From Desulfatirhabdium butyrativorans (lineage in GTDB: Bacteria; Desulfobacterota; Desulfobacteria; Desulfobacterales; DYRK01), in the NCBI GenBank assembly GCA_020718785.1, contig DYRK01000010.1, positions 1 through 26,963 on the forward strand: a DNA stretch of 26,963 nucleotides, written 5' to 3'. A program made the translations under genes and the position numbers. The first letter of the stretch is position 1; each line of letters begins with the position of its first letter. Of this stretch, positions 1 through 6,535 are shown piece after piece. The notes below the pieces were generated by a model. The model searched no databases. It was given only the letters and a program-made list of their open reading frames with translations, and was not told where the DNA came from.

Positions 1-552
1 AGAACCGAACTGTGTGTGGAGGAATTGGTCAAAACTCAGAAAAAAATAGAATTGCGTTTGGAGGAATTGGTCAAGGCTCAGAAAAAGATCGAAGCAGAAT
101 TCAGAGATATGAAAAAACAGATCGGCGGACTTACAGCCGATGTCGGATACGGTATTGAAGACAAAATTATGCCCTGTATCCGCGATTTCGGTAAAAAAGA
201 GTTTGGGTCCGATATAAACCTTGTCGAAAGGAAAAATCTTGTCTATCCGGACGGAAAATATGATGAACTCAATATTTACGCCGAGGGTCTGAAAAAAGGT
301 AAGCCGGTTTTTATCATCGGGGAGTGCAAAGCACAGCCCGGCAAAAAAGATTTCGACAGATTTGCCAAGACCGCAGAGCGGGTGAAAAAAATACTCGCGG
401 GCGATATTTACGCCTTTATTGTCGGATACAGTTTCAGCCCCGAAGTCGAAATCTATGCAAGGGAGAAATATCCTCATATCAGAACTTACAAAACCTATCA
501 GTTCGAGATGAATTATGAGAAGATCAGATCAAGCTCTTTCAATCAACTCTGA
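1..552 (+). CDS. Coiled-coil PD-(D/E)XK nuclease-like protein (DUF3782-like), 5' partial
   Basis: The frame is open to the left edge, so the true start may lie outside; the first possible internal start is GTG at 16, giving 178 residues. The N-terminal part is a charged heptad-like coiled coil made of two near-identical 14-residue units (EELVKxQKKIE...). The C-terminal half has the pattern YDELNIYAEG followed by IIGECKAQ, matching the D...ExK core of the PD-(D/E)XK superfamily. Small proteins with this layout (DUF3782 and relatives) are abundant in filamentous cyanobacteria and some Desulfobacterota; their function is not known to me. The next gene begins 110 bases downstream and no terminator is evident. 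The family call is by pattern recognition only. A nuclease activity is possible but not shown. Confidence 0.7.
   Translation, partial: RTELCVEELVKTQKKIELRLEELVKAQKKIEAEFRDMKKQIGGLTADVGYGIEDKIMPCIRDFGKKEFGSDINLVERKNLVYPDGKYDELNIYAEGLKKGKPVFIIGECKAQPGKKDFDRFAKTAERVKKILAGDIYAFIVGYSFSPEVEIYAREKYPHIRTYKTYQFEMNYEKIRSSSFNQL
19..102 (+). repeat. Two tandem 42-bp coding repeats
   Basis: Units at 19-60 and 61-102 both begin GAGGAATTGGTCAA and diverge towards their ends. Each encodes 14 residues of coiled coil. The unit is two heptads long, so a change in copy number would lengthen the coil without breaking the frame. More copies may lie left of the window. Confidence 0.8.
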
Positions 553-662
553 TATCGGACACTTAGCGCCCTCATGAAATTCGGAAAGTGCAGATTTTTA
601 AGAATATCAATCCGATATATGTCGGTATAAAATATTATAAAACAAGAAAGGAATGTGAAACA

Positions 663-1730
663 ATGAAGCGGTATGTAATGGCGGTGATCGCAGTCGCCCT
701 GGCGGCTGCGTTTTTTCCGGTGATGTGCTTTGCTGCGGACAGGACGGTGAATATCGTCTATTCCGGCGATCTGAGGGGAAATATCACCCCGGTCCGCGGC
801 TGAGGCGGAAAAACGTCGGGCGGTCTGGCCCGGCTCGCAAGTATTGCCAAATGGACGGAGAAAGACGAAGGCAATGTGATATTGCTGGATAACGGCGGAA
901 TGTTTCCCTTTCCGTATCCTTCGCAGAAACGGGTGGCCGAAATCGCGTTGGAAGCCATGAATCTCATGCCTTATACAGCGATGAATCTGGGATGGAGCGA
1001 TATCTCGGCAGGCACGGATTTCCTGAAAGATTCGGCTTCGAAGATGAAGTTTCCTTTTATCAGCTCAAACGCAGTTTATAAGGAAACCGGGCTTCCTTTG
1101 GGAGAGAAATATCTTATCCGGGAGGCAGGAGGCATCAAGATAGGTATTTTGGGAATTCTGCCTGTGACTGTTCCCGAAAAAGCGACTCAGGCGCCGTCCT
1201 GCGGAGATAAAAAGCAGTCCGATGATACTTCCAAGCTTGAAATCTCTTATAATAATCTGACTATTATTCCGCCTGAAGAGGCACTGAAACAATTGCTGCC
1301 CGAAGTCAGAGCCAAAGCCGATGCAGTGATTCTGCTTTCCCAGTGCGGATTTGATGCTACCGGGCAATTGGTCAATCAAATCAAAGGCATTGATCTGGCA
1401 ATAACGGGTCCGGGCGGAAAACCGAAATCCGAACAAAAAACCGGTGTTCCTGTTCTTCAGACATCTTTGGGAGGAAAAGAAGCAGGCTTTGTAAAGCTGA
1501 CATTGAATGACAGCGGGCAGATTACCCAGACTGAGAAAAAAATCAGTCTGCATGACGGAATAGCATCCCAACCTGAGATCGCCAAAATTACCGGCGATGA
1601 TATTGTGAAAAAGCTCAGGGATGAGGAAGTAAAGCGGATGGAAGAGGAAACTAAGGCATTGCTGAAATTAAGTCCTTTTGAATATTATAAAAAACTTGAG
1701 ACAGAAAAAGAATCCGGAGTCAAAAAATGA
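663..1730 (+). CDS. Putative selenoprotein: exported 5'-nucleotidase (UshA)-like protein with Sec47 at in-frame TGA
   Basis: Read through the TGA at 801-803, this frame gives 355 residues; without recoding it splits into a 46-residue signal peptide fragment and a headless ORF. Start ATG 663 has the Shine-Dalgarno-like AAGGAA at 648-653. Residues 1 to about 24 form a signal peptide ending near MCFA/AD. The next part reads GDLRGNITPVRG-U-GGKTSGGLARLA, matching the N-terminal signature of 5'-nucleotidase-like proteins whose relatives carry a Cys-rich GNLxPCGC...GGLARR motif; Sec falls at about the Cys position. Later blocks (MNLMPYTAMNLGWSD, FPFISSNAV, IKIGILGI) follow the family order. The usual metal ligands (HTNDxHG, GNHExD) are absent, so a classical phosphohydrolase role is unlikely; a redox role of Sec is inferred. 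Its end overlaps the next gene by ATGA. Alternative: a nonsense pseudogene, disfavoured by the SECIS. Confidence 0.82.
801..834 (+). promoter_or_regulatory. Bacterial SECIS element directing Sec insertion at TGA 801
   Basis: After TGA 801-803 an 18-nt stretch leads to the loop GGTCTG (822-827). It is closed by a perfect stem CGGGC (817-821) with GCCCG (828-832), extended by T816-G833 and G815-C834. From memory, the E. coli fdhF SECIS also places GGUCU in its apical loop 18 nt after UGA; SelB binds this loop. The hairpin is also coding (GGKTSGGLARL), as expected for bacterial SECIS elements. Confidence 0.85.
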
Positions 1731-2317
1731 ATTACAGTCGGAGAATTCTGATTTTTTTTATCTGTGTGCTGGCGATGTTTGCGGTTGCATACCTGACATC
1801 TCATCAGGCAGAAGGTGATAAGGCTTTGCCGGAGCAGCATCAAGCCGCGGGAGACCATAAGGCTTCACCGGAGCAGCATCAATCCGCAGGAGGCGATAAG
1901 GCTTCACCGGAGCAGCACCAATCCGCGAGATGTTGCGATAAGGCTTCACCGGAGCAGGCTGCGGGAGGCAGTAAGGAATCGCTGGATCAAAAGATTCAGC
2001 AGGAATGGACTGCCAGAAAAAGCAGGAACATGGAAGCGGTGTATGAAATGACGACCCAAGCCCATAAGAAAGAGGTCAGCCGCGGTGATTTCCTGCAAAG
2101 AAATCACATCTATATCGAAGACTATACGGTCAAAGATGTGAAGATCGAGGAATCCGGCAAAGAAGCCTTTTCTACTGTGGATTATCTCACCAATCAGATG
2201 GGCTTCAAGTTTACTTTTACTACCAAAGAAAAATGGATATGGGAAAACGGGGAGTGGCGGTTGAAACTTCCCTCTCCGAAAGAGTATATGTCTCCCTTTG
2301 ATACGAAAAAGAAGTGA
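1727..2317 (+). CDS. Membrane-anchored protein with degenerate tandem repeats and NTF2-like C-terminal region
   Basis: This 196-residue protein starts at an ATG overlapping the TGA of the selenoprotein gene (ATGA), implying translational coupling. Residues 1-24 are a basic N-terminus plus one hydrophobic segment, serving as signal anchor or signal peptide. Residues about 31-81 are a low-complexity region of four units (DKASPEQHQSAGG type), probably an extended linker. Residues about 88-190 (QQEWTARKSRN...VYEMTT... WENGEWRLKLP) look like a small NTF2/SnoaL-like fold in which the polypeptide closes with a Trp-rich strand. It probably lies in the periplasm. Function unknown; co-transcription with the putative selenoprotein is the only functional hint. 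Confidence 0.7.
   Translation: MNYSRRILIFFICVLAMFAVAYLTSHQAEGDKALPEQHQAAGDHKASPEQHQSAGGDKASPEQHQSARCCDKASPEQAAGGSKESLDQKIQQEWTARKSRNMEAVYEMTTQAHKKEVSRGDFLQRNHIYIEDYTVKDVKIEESGKEAFSTVDYLTNQMGFKFTFTTKEKWIWENGEWRLKLPSPKEYMSPFDTKKK
1817..1969 (+). repeat. Four tandem 33-42-bp coding repeats
   Basis: Units begin at 1817, 1856, 1895 and 1937, each starting with GATAAGGCT or CATAAGGCT followed by a CCGGAGCAG block. Lengths are 39, 39, 42 and about 33 bp, all multiples of three, so expansion or contraction keeps the frame. The third unit carries an extra TGTTGC that adds two cysteines. Confidence 0.85.
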
Positions 2318-2337
2318 TCGGAGATTCACTGTTTTTC

Positions 2338-2440
2338 CTCGTTTCCACGCCGGAGGAGGAGTGCTGAAATGAAATTTTAGCACTGAAATTTTAGCACTGT
2401 GCCAAAAATTGGCATTTTGGCACTCCGGAGCGTGGGAACG
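2338..2440. repeat. Intergenic palindromic element (nested inverted repeats)
   Basis: This fills most of the gap between two genes. Outer arms are imperfect: GTTTCCACGCCGG near 2341 pairs with CCGGAGCGTGGGAAC ending near 2439. Inside lie a perfect 14-bp tandem duplication (GAAATTTTAGCACT at 2371-2384 and 2385-2398) and a perfect 9-bp inverted repeat, GTGCCAAAA (2399-2407) and TTTTGGCAC (2415-2423). Arms built on GTTCCCACGCTC are a dispersed-repeat type I recall from Desulfobacterota and Beggiatoa-like genomes; only one copy is present here, so dispersal is inferred. It could fold in RNA and separate the two transcripts. Confidence 0.65.
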
Positions 2441-2488
2441 ATGTGAAAAAACAAAGAAACCGGTTTCTTGGGCTTTGAGAAATCAGAT

Positions 2489-3229
2489 ATGGATGATGAA
2501 AAAATACCCTTTCCGCCGGAAGATTTCATGCGCTTAGTCTGCGGAGGAAACGACCCGAATGTTGCCGAACATTTTATATGGGCGGGAAAATTGGTGACTG
2601 CCATGCTCCGGGACGAAAAAATGATTCTGCCGGATACCTGCTTTCTGGACGTGGGGTGCGGCTGCGGACGCGTGGCGCGTTATCTGATGAATATGCCTCT
2701 GCAATCTTATACGGGATTTGACCGTCATTCCGGCATGATTCAATGGTGTCGGCAGGAAATCACTCCGCTCGCTCCGCATTTTATTTTTCACTGCTTTGAA
2801 ATCAAAAGTGTCTATTCCCAAACCGACGGAGAATACGGAAAAATAGAAGCAGATGATTTTTGTTTTCCCTTTGCAGACAATTCCTTTGACGCCGCGCTTT
2901 TAGCCTCGGTATTTACACACATGCCGTTGAAAGAAAGCGCGCATTATCTATACGAGTTATATCGAGTGGTAAAACCGGGCGGCAAAATTCTTCTCTCTGT
3001 ATTTTTCAGCGACCGAGAACCTTACAGAGAAAATGCCAATTTTTACTATGATTCAAAAGAATTTCTGAAAATGGTCGGCGCATCCGGATTTGACTACCGG
3101 TTTCGTGAAACACTCTATCAGCATAACTGGTACATTCTCAGCAAACAGATAAAACCTTTTGAAAAATATCATTACTACATATTGGCGCAGGATTTGCGGG
3201 CTTATTGTAGGAAACAAGATTTCGGATAA
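2489..3229 (+). CDS. Class I SAM-dependent methyltransferase
   Basis: A 246-residue Rossmann-fold methyltransferase. Motif I LDVGCGCGR lies at about residues 53-61, followed by the acidic residue in TGFDRHSG, FADNSFDAALLASVFTHM (motif IV region) and VVKPGGKILLSVFF. The same order and the VFTHM block recur in the C-terminal domain of the 9398-12667 protein, so the two are probably related. The start is uncertain: ATG 2489 is preferred over an in-frame TTG at 2468, and neither has a good ribosome binding site. It opens the glycan cluster, so the substrate is probably a sugar or lipid-linked glycan, but this is context only. The gene lies just after a palindromic repeat. Confidence 0.85.
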   Translation: MDDEKIPFPPEDFMRLVCGGNDPNVAEHFIWAGKLVTAMLRDEKMILPDTCFLDVGCGCGRVARYLMNMPLQSYTGFDRHSGMIQWCRQEITPLAPHFIFHCFEIKSVYSQTDGEYGKIEADDFCFPFADNSFDAALLASVFTHMPLKESAHYLYELYRVVKPGGKILLSVFFSDREPYRENANFYYDSKEFLKMVGASGFDYRFRETLYQHNWYILSKQIKPFEKYHYYILAQDLRAYCRKQDFG

Positions 3230-3266
3230 ACCGCTCCGCAGGAAATCCTATAATGAAAAATATGAG

Positions 3267-4805
3267 ATGTCTCTGAGGGATTGGCTGATTTACCATCAGA
3301 AAGAGATTGTCATCAGACAGGTGACATGGATGGGAACGCCGATATTCAAAAATGTTCTTGATGCGTGGATTTATCAGGAAATCATTTATGAGATACAGCC
3401 GGATGTGATTATAGAAATCGGCAGCGGATACGGGGGAAGCACGAAATATTTCGCCAATCTCTTGGATATGCTCGATAAAGGAGAAGTCATTTCCATTGAC
3501 ATTGACCGTTCCATTTACAATGCCGGACATAAACGGATCACGGCTCTGACAGGCAGCAGTTCTGCCCCGGAAATTGTTGCAAAGGTTGCCCGACTCTGTG
3601 AGAATAAAACCGTTCTGCTTATTCAGGACGGAGGACACAGTCGGCAGCAGGTCTCGGAAGACCTTGAAAATTACTCGAAATTTATAAGTCTGAACAGCTA
3701 TTTTATTGTAGAGGACGGAATTGTTGACTTGTTTCATTATGGCGACAGTCTGGGATTTCAGGAAGACGGACCTCTTGTCGCTGTGGAAGAATTTCTCAGA
3801 CATCATCCGGAATTCGAGATTGACTCGGTACGGGAGAGATATCTTCTCACTTATAATCCCAAAGGTTTTTTGAAACGAATATCGCAGGGGCATGTCGGCG
3901 ACATGCCCTCTGAAGGAGATTCAATACACAATTTTAAAAATATGCTGTCAGGCGATGTAAAAAAAATATCTCCGACCGGAGAACCGGTTCTGAAATTTTT
4001 CAATCCCATACAGATTATTATACATCTGTGGCAGTACAGAGACCTGATCCGCCAACTGACGTGGCGGGAAGTGGCCGGGAGATACCGGGGATCATTCATC
4101 GGTCTGGGCTGGTCATTTATTCATCCGCTTATCATGCTGTCTGTTTATACCTTTGTATTTTCAGAGGTTTTCAAAGCCAAATGGGGAATGGAACCGAATG
4201 AGGGCGTGACTGCTTTCGGTCTTGCTTTGTTTATGGGACTCATTACATTTAATATCTTTTCCGAAGTCATCAGTTCTGCTCCATCGCTTATATTGGCTCA
4301 TACGAGTTATGTCAAAAAAGTAGTATTTCCTTTGGAAATTCTCGTCGTAGTAAAATTTCTTAGCGCGCTGATCAATGCGCTTTTCAGTCTGTCCGTATTG
4401 ATTATCGGCTTTCTTATACTGAATCACTTTATTCATCTGACCATAGTGATACTGCCGGTCATCTGGCTTCCCATGATGATGTTTACGCTGGGCTGCGGAT
4501 ATTTTCTTGCCTCACTCGGAGTTTTTGTGAGAGATTTGGGAACAAGCGTGGGCATTGTGATCTCTATGCTTTTTTTTCTCACACCGATTTTCTACCCGGC
4601 ACGGGCAGTGCCGGAAGCATTCCGTTTTATCTGCCTGATCAATCCGATGGCTGTGTTTATCGAGGATTCCCGAAAAGCGGTACTATGGGGACTTTTTCCG
4701 GACTGGCAGTGGTTTTTGCTGGGACTGTTCCTTTCTTTAGCGATATTTATTCTCGGATTTTTATGGTTTATGAAAACCAAAAAAGCCTTTGCAGACGTGA
4801 TATAA
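3267..4805 (+). CDS. wzm: Fusion of CmcI-like methyltransferase domain with ABC-2 glycan exporter permease (Wzm)
   Basis: The protein is 512 residues from ATG 3267; an in-frame TTG at 3159 would overlap the previous gene by 71 bp. Residues about 18-235 match the CmcI/rhamnosyl O-methyltransferase family: WMGTPIFKN, WIYQEIIYEIQPDVIIEIGS, GGSTKYF, GEVISIDID, IQDGGHS, and the typical ending YLLTYNPKGFLKR. After a roughly 20-residue linker, residues about 255-512 form an ABC-2 permease: a cytosolic LTWREVAGRYRGSFIGLGW start, about six hydrophobic segments, and the FLTPIFYP and LINPMAVFIEDSR signatures of polysaccharide exporters. No stop separates the parts. Wzm normally stands alone at about 260 residues, so the fusion tethers a sugar-modifying enzyme to the inner-membrane export channel. 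Its partner ATPase is encoded at 6532-7806. Confidence 0.85.
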   Translation: MSLRDWLIYHQKEIVIRQVTWMGTPIFKNVLDAWIYQEIIYEIQPDVIIEIGSGYGGSTKYFANLLDMLDKGEVISIDIDRSIYNAGHKRITALTGSSSAPEIVAKVARLCENKTVLLIQDGGHSRQQVSEDLENYSKFISLNSYFIVEDGIVDLFHYGDSLGFQEDGPLVAVEEFLRHHPEFEIDSVRERYLLTYNPKGFLKRISQGHVGDMPSEGDSIHNFKNMLSGDVKKISPTGEPVLKFFNPIQIIIHLWQYRDLIRQLTWREVAGRYRGSFIGLGWSFIHPLIMLSVYTFVFSEVFKAKWGMEPNEGVTAFGLALFMGLITFNIFSEVISSAPSLILAHTSYVKKVVFPLEILVVVKFLSALINALFSLSVLIIGFLILNHFIHLTIVILPVIWLPMMMFTLGCGYFLASLGVFVRDLGTSVGIVISMLFFLTPIFYPARAVPEAFRFICLINPMAVFIEDSRKAVLWGLFPDWQWFLLGLFLSLAIFILGFLWFMKTKKAFADVI

Positions 4806-4856
4806 TTTTTCTGCTTTCAGACCGGAATCCGATAAAAATGATAAGGATTTTCCTTT

Positions 4857-5894
4857 ATGTTTTTTAAACAGATAGATATACAAAATTTCAGAGGTATAGA
4901 ATCTTTGATAATAGATAATATAAAACAGGTGAACTTGATTACCGGAAGAAATAATTGCGGAAAAACGTCTGTTTTAGAAGCTGTTTTTTTATTGACAGGA
5001 ATGTCGAATCCGCAACTTCCAGTTATTATTCATACCTTCCGTCAATTACCTCTGACCGATGATGAAGATTTTAATTGTCTTTTCAACGATTTTGATCTAT
5101 CCATGAATCCAAAAATAAAGGGAAAAACAGATTCTCAGGAAAGAACGCTGGAAATTAAAGCCATTTATTCTTCATTCATAGAACTTTCTGAGAAACAGAT
5201 ATTTTCAACTGTTTCCCCAAGAAGAATTGAAGGCTTGAATCTGACTTTTAATCTTGATAAAGAAACATTTCATGCTGAAATCAAACTGAAGCAGAGTAAA
5301 GTCAAAATTCCTCTTGATTATAAAGAAAAAATCAGTGCCTCTTTTATCAATCCCGGAACAATTATGAAGGATATAGACCGCAGACTTGATGCAATTCTGG
5401 TCAGGAAAGATTTAGGTACAATAATCAACTCATTAAAAGAAATAGAGCCGGATTTGCTTGATATCCGGATGGGAGCCGGAGGCATGATTTATGCAGATAT
5501 CGGCATTGATCATTTGATTCCGATTAACTTAATGGGAGACGGGATCAGAAGAATATTAGGGATGCTCGCTGCAATATCTGAAATAAAAAACGGAATATTA
5601 CTTATTGACGAAGTTGAAAACGGATTGCATTACAGTACGCTTTCCATACTGTGGAAAGCCATATTAAAGGCAGCATCTGATAATAACATACAGTTGTTTG
5701 TAACAACGCATTCTTATGAATGTGTACAGGCTGTTGCAGAAATTTATCAGGAACAAAGTGAAAAGGCGTGTAGAGGAAAGGATTTTATCAGTCTTTTCAG
5801 AATCGAAAAAAACAGCAAAGGCAGACACCGAGCTTTTCAATATAATGCAGAGACATTGATTGCAGGGGTTGAGAAAGAATTTGAGGTTCGGTAA
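4857..5894 (+). CDS. AAA/ABC-class ATPase of the OLD-like type
   Basis: A 345-residue ATPase. The N-terminus FKQIDIQNFRGIESL is the first strand typical of RecF/OLD-like ATPases. Walker A is GRNNCGKTS (about 30-38), an ABC-like signature region is LMGDGIRRILG, and Walker B is ILLIDEVENGLHYS (about 246-259), followed by FVTTHSYE as the switch/H-loop. The ATG at 4857 has AAGGA at 4843-4847 with a 9-base spacer. OLD-like ATPases are found with TOPRIM nucleases in phage-defence systems (OLD, Gabija, PARIS); here the TOPRIM partner is the next gene, overlapping by one base. Sequence is much more AT-rich than the exporter genes around it (hand count for 4861-4920: 12 G/C of 60; for 7021-7080: 32 of 60), pointing to a separate origin. 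Confidence 0.88.
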   Translation: MFFKQIDIQNFRGIESLIIDNIKQVNLITGRNNCGKTSVLEAVFLLTGMSNPQLPVIIHTFRQLPLTDDEDFNCLFNDFDLSMNPKIKGKTDSQERTLEIKAIYSSFIELSEKQIFSTVSPRRIEGLNLTFNLDKETFHAEIKLKQSKVKIPLDYKEKISASFINPGTIMKDIDRRLDAILVRKDLGTIINSLKEIEPDLLDIRMGAGGMIYADIGIDHLIPINLMGDGIRRILGMLAAISEIKNGILLIDEVENGLHYSTLSILWKAILKAASDNNIQLFVTTHSYECVQAVAEIYQEQSEKACRGKDFISLFRIEKNSKGRHRAFQYNAETLIAGVEKEFEVR

Positions 5895-6535
5895 TGAAAA
5901 ACAAGATCAGGCTTGAATCAGACCGGATTTTGGCAGTAGAAGGTAAAGATGAGTGCAACTTTTTCGAAGCATTGATTAAATACAAAAAAATCAATGGGAT
6001 TCAGATCATTGACATAGGCGGTAAAGACAAAATTAAAACCGAGTTTCCCCTTTTAATCAATTTGGAAGGATTTACCGATGTTAATGCACTGGGTTTCATC
6101 CGTGATGCAGAAGAAAATCAGGCAATTTCTGCCTTTGCCAGTATTTGTTATATATTGAAACATAACGGATTTCCTGCACCCGATACTATAAATTCGATTT
6201 GTAATGAGCAGAACATAAGAATTGGCATATTTATTATGCCTAACAATATTGACAAAGGAATGCTTGAAGATTTATGTCTTGAATCTGTGAAAGATAAGCC
6301 TGTTTTCAAATGCGTAGATCACTATATCGAATGTTGTCTGCAATGTCTTGGGGAAAACGGGAAAAATATAAATATTTCAAAAGCAAAAATACAAACCTAT
6401 CTGTCCGTTAAAAAGCCTATTGCAAATTCATTGGGTATTGCTGCAATCAAGGGGTATTGGAATTTCGGAAACGATTGCTTTTCCGATATCAAACAATTTT
6501 TGCACAACCTTTTTAATCCGATGCTGTCAGCATGA
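5894..6535 (+). CDS. DUF3226/TOPRIM-like protein, partner of the upstream ATPase
   Basis: A 213-residue protein. The start RILAVEGKDECNFFEAL has the TOPRIM-style glutamate (E16) in VEG, IIDIGGKDKIK follows, and NALGFIRDAEEN supplies the D71/E73 acidic pair. This order is that of DUF3226 proteins, related to the TOPRIM domain of OLD nucleases and DUF4435. It probably acts with the ATPase as nuclease or effector subunit; this is inferred from pairing and motifs. Its ATG overlaps the ATPase TAA by one base, and its TGA overlaps the wzt ATG (6532-6535), so all three are translationally linked. Also AT-rich. Confidence 0.8.
   Translation: MKNKIRLESDRILAVEGKDECNFFEALIKYKKINGIQIIDIGGKDKIKTEFPLLINLEGFTDVNALGFIRDAEENQAISAFASICYILKHNGFPAPDTINSICNEQNIRIGIFIMPNNIDKGMLEDLCLESVKDKPVFKCVDHYIECCLQCLGENGKNINISKAKIQTYLSVKKPIANSLGIAAIKGYWNFGNDCFSDIKQFLHNLFNPMLSA

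Noticed and set aside
553..662. Promoter before the selenoprotein gene (TATTAT-like sequence near 634)
   Set aside because: AT-rich stretch with no matching -35 box at proper spacing; too weak to annotate.
801..803. Premature stop making the 663-1730 gene a pseudogene
   Set aside because: Frame and family signature continue across it and a hairpin with the canonical loop and spacing follows; a chance nonsense mutation would not bring these. Not fully excluded without sequence checking.
876..1730. Independent gene starting at GTG 876
   Set aside because: It would lack the signal peptide and the first conserved strand, has no ribosome binding site, and its upstream codons are conserved coding sequence.
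3138..3893. Minus-strand ORF of 251 codons
   Set aside because: Antisense to the CmcI-like domain; no motif and it would cut two coupled plus-strand genes.
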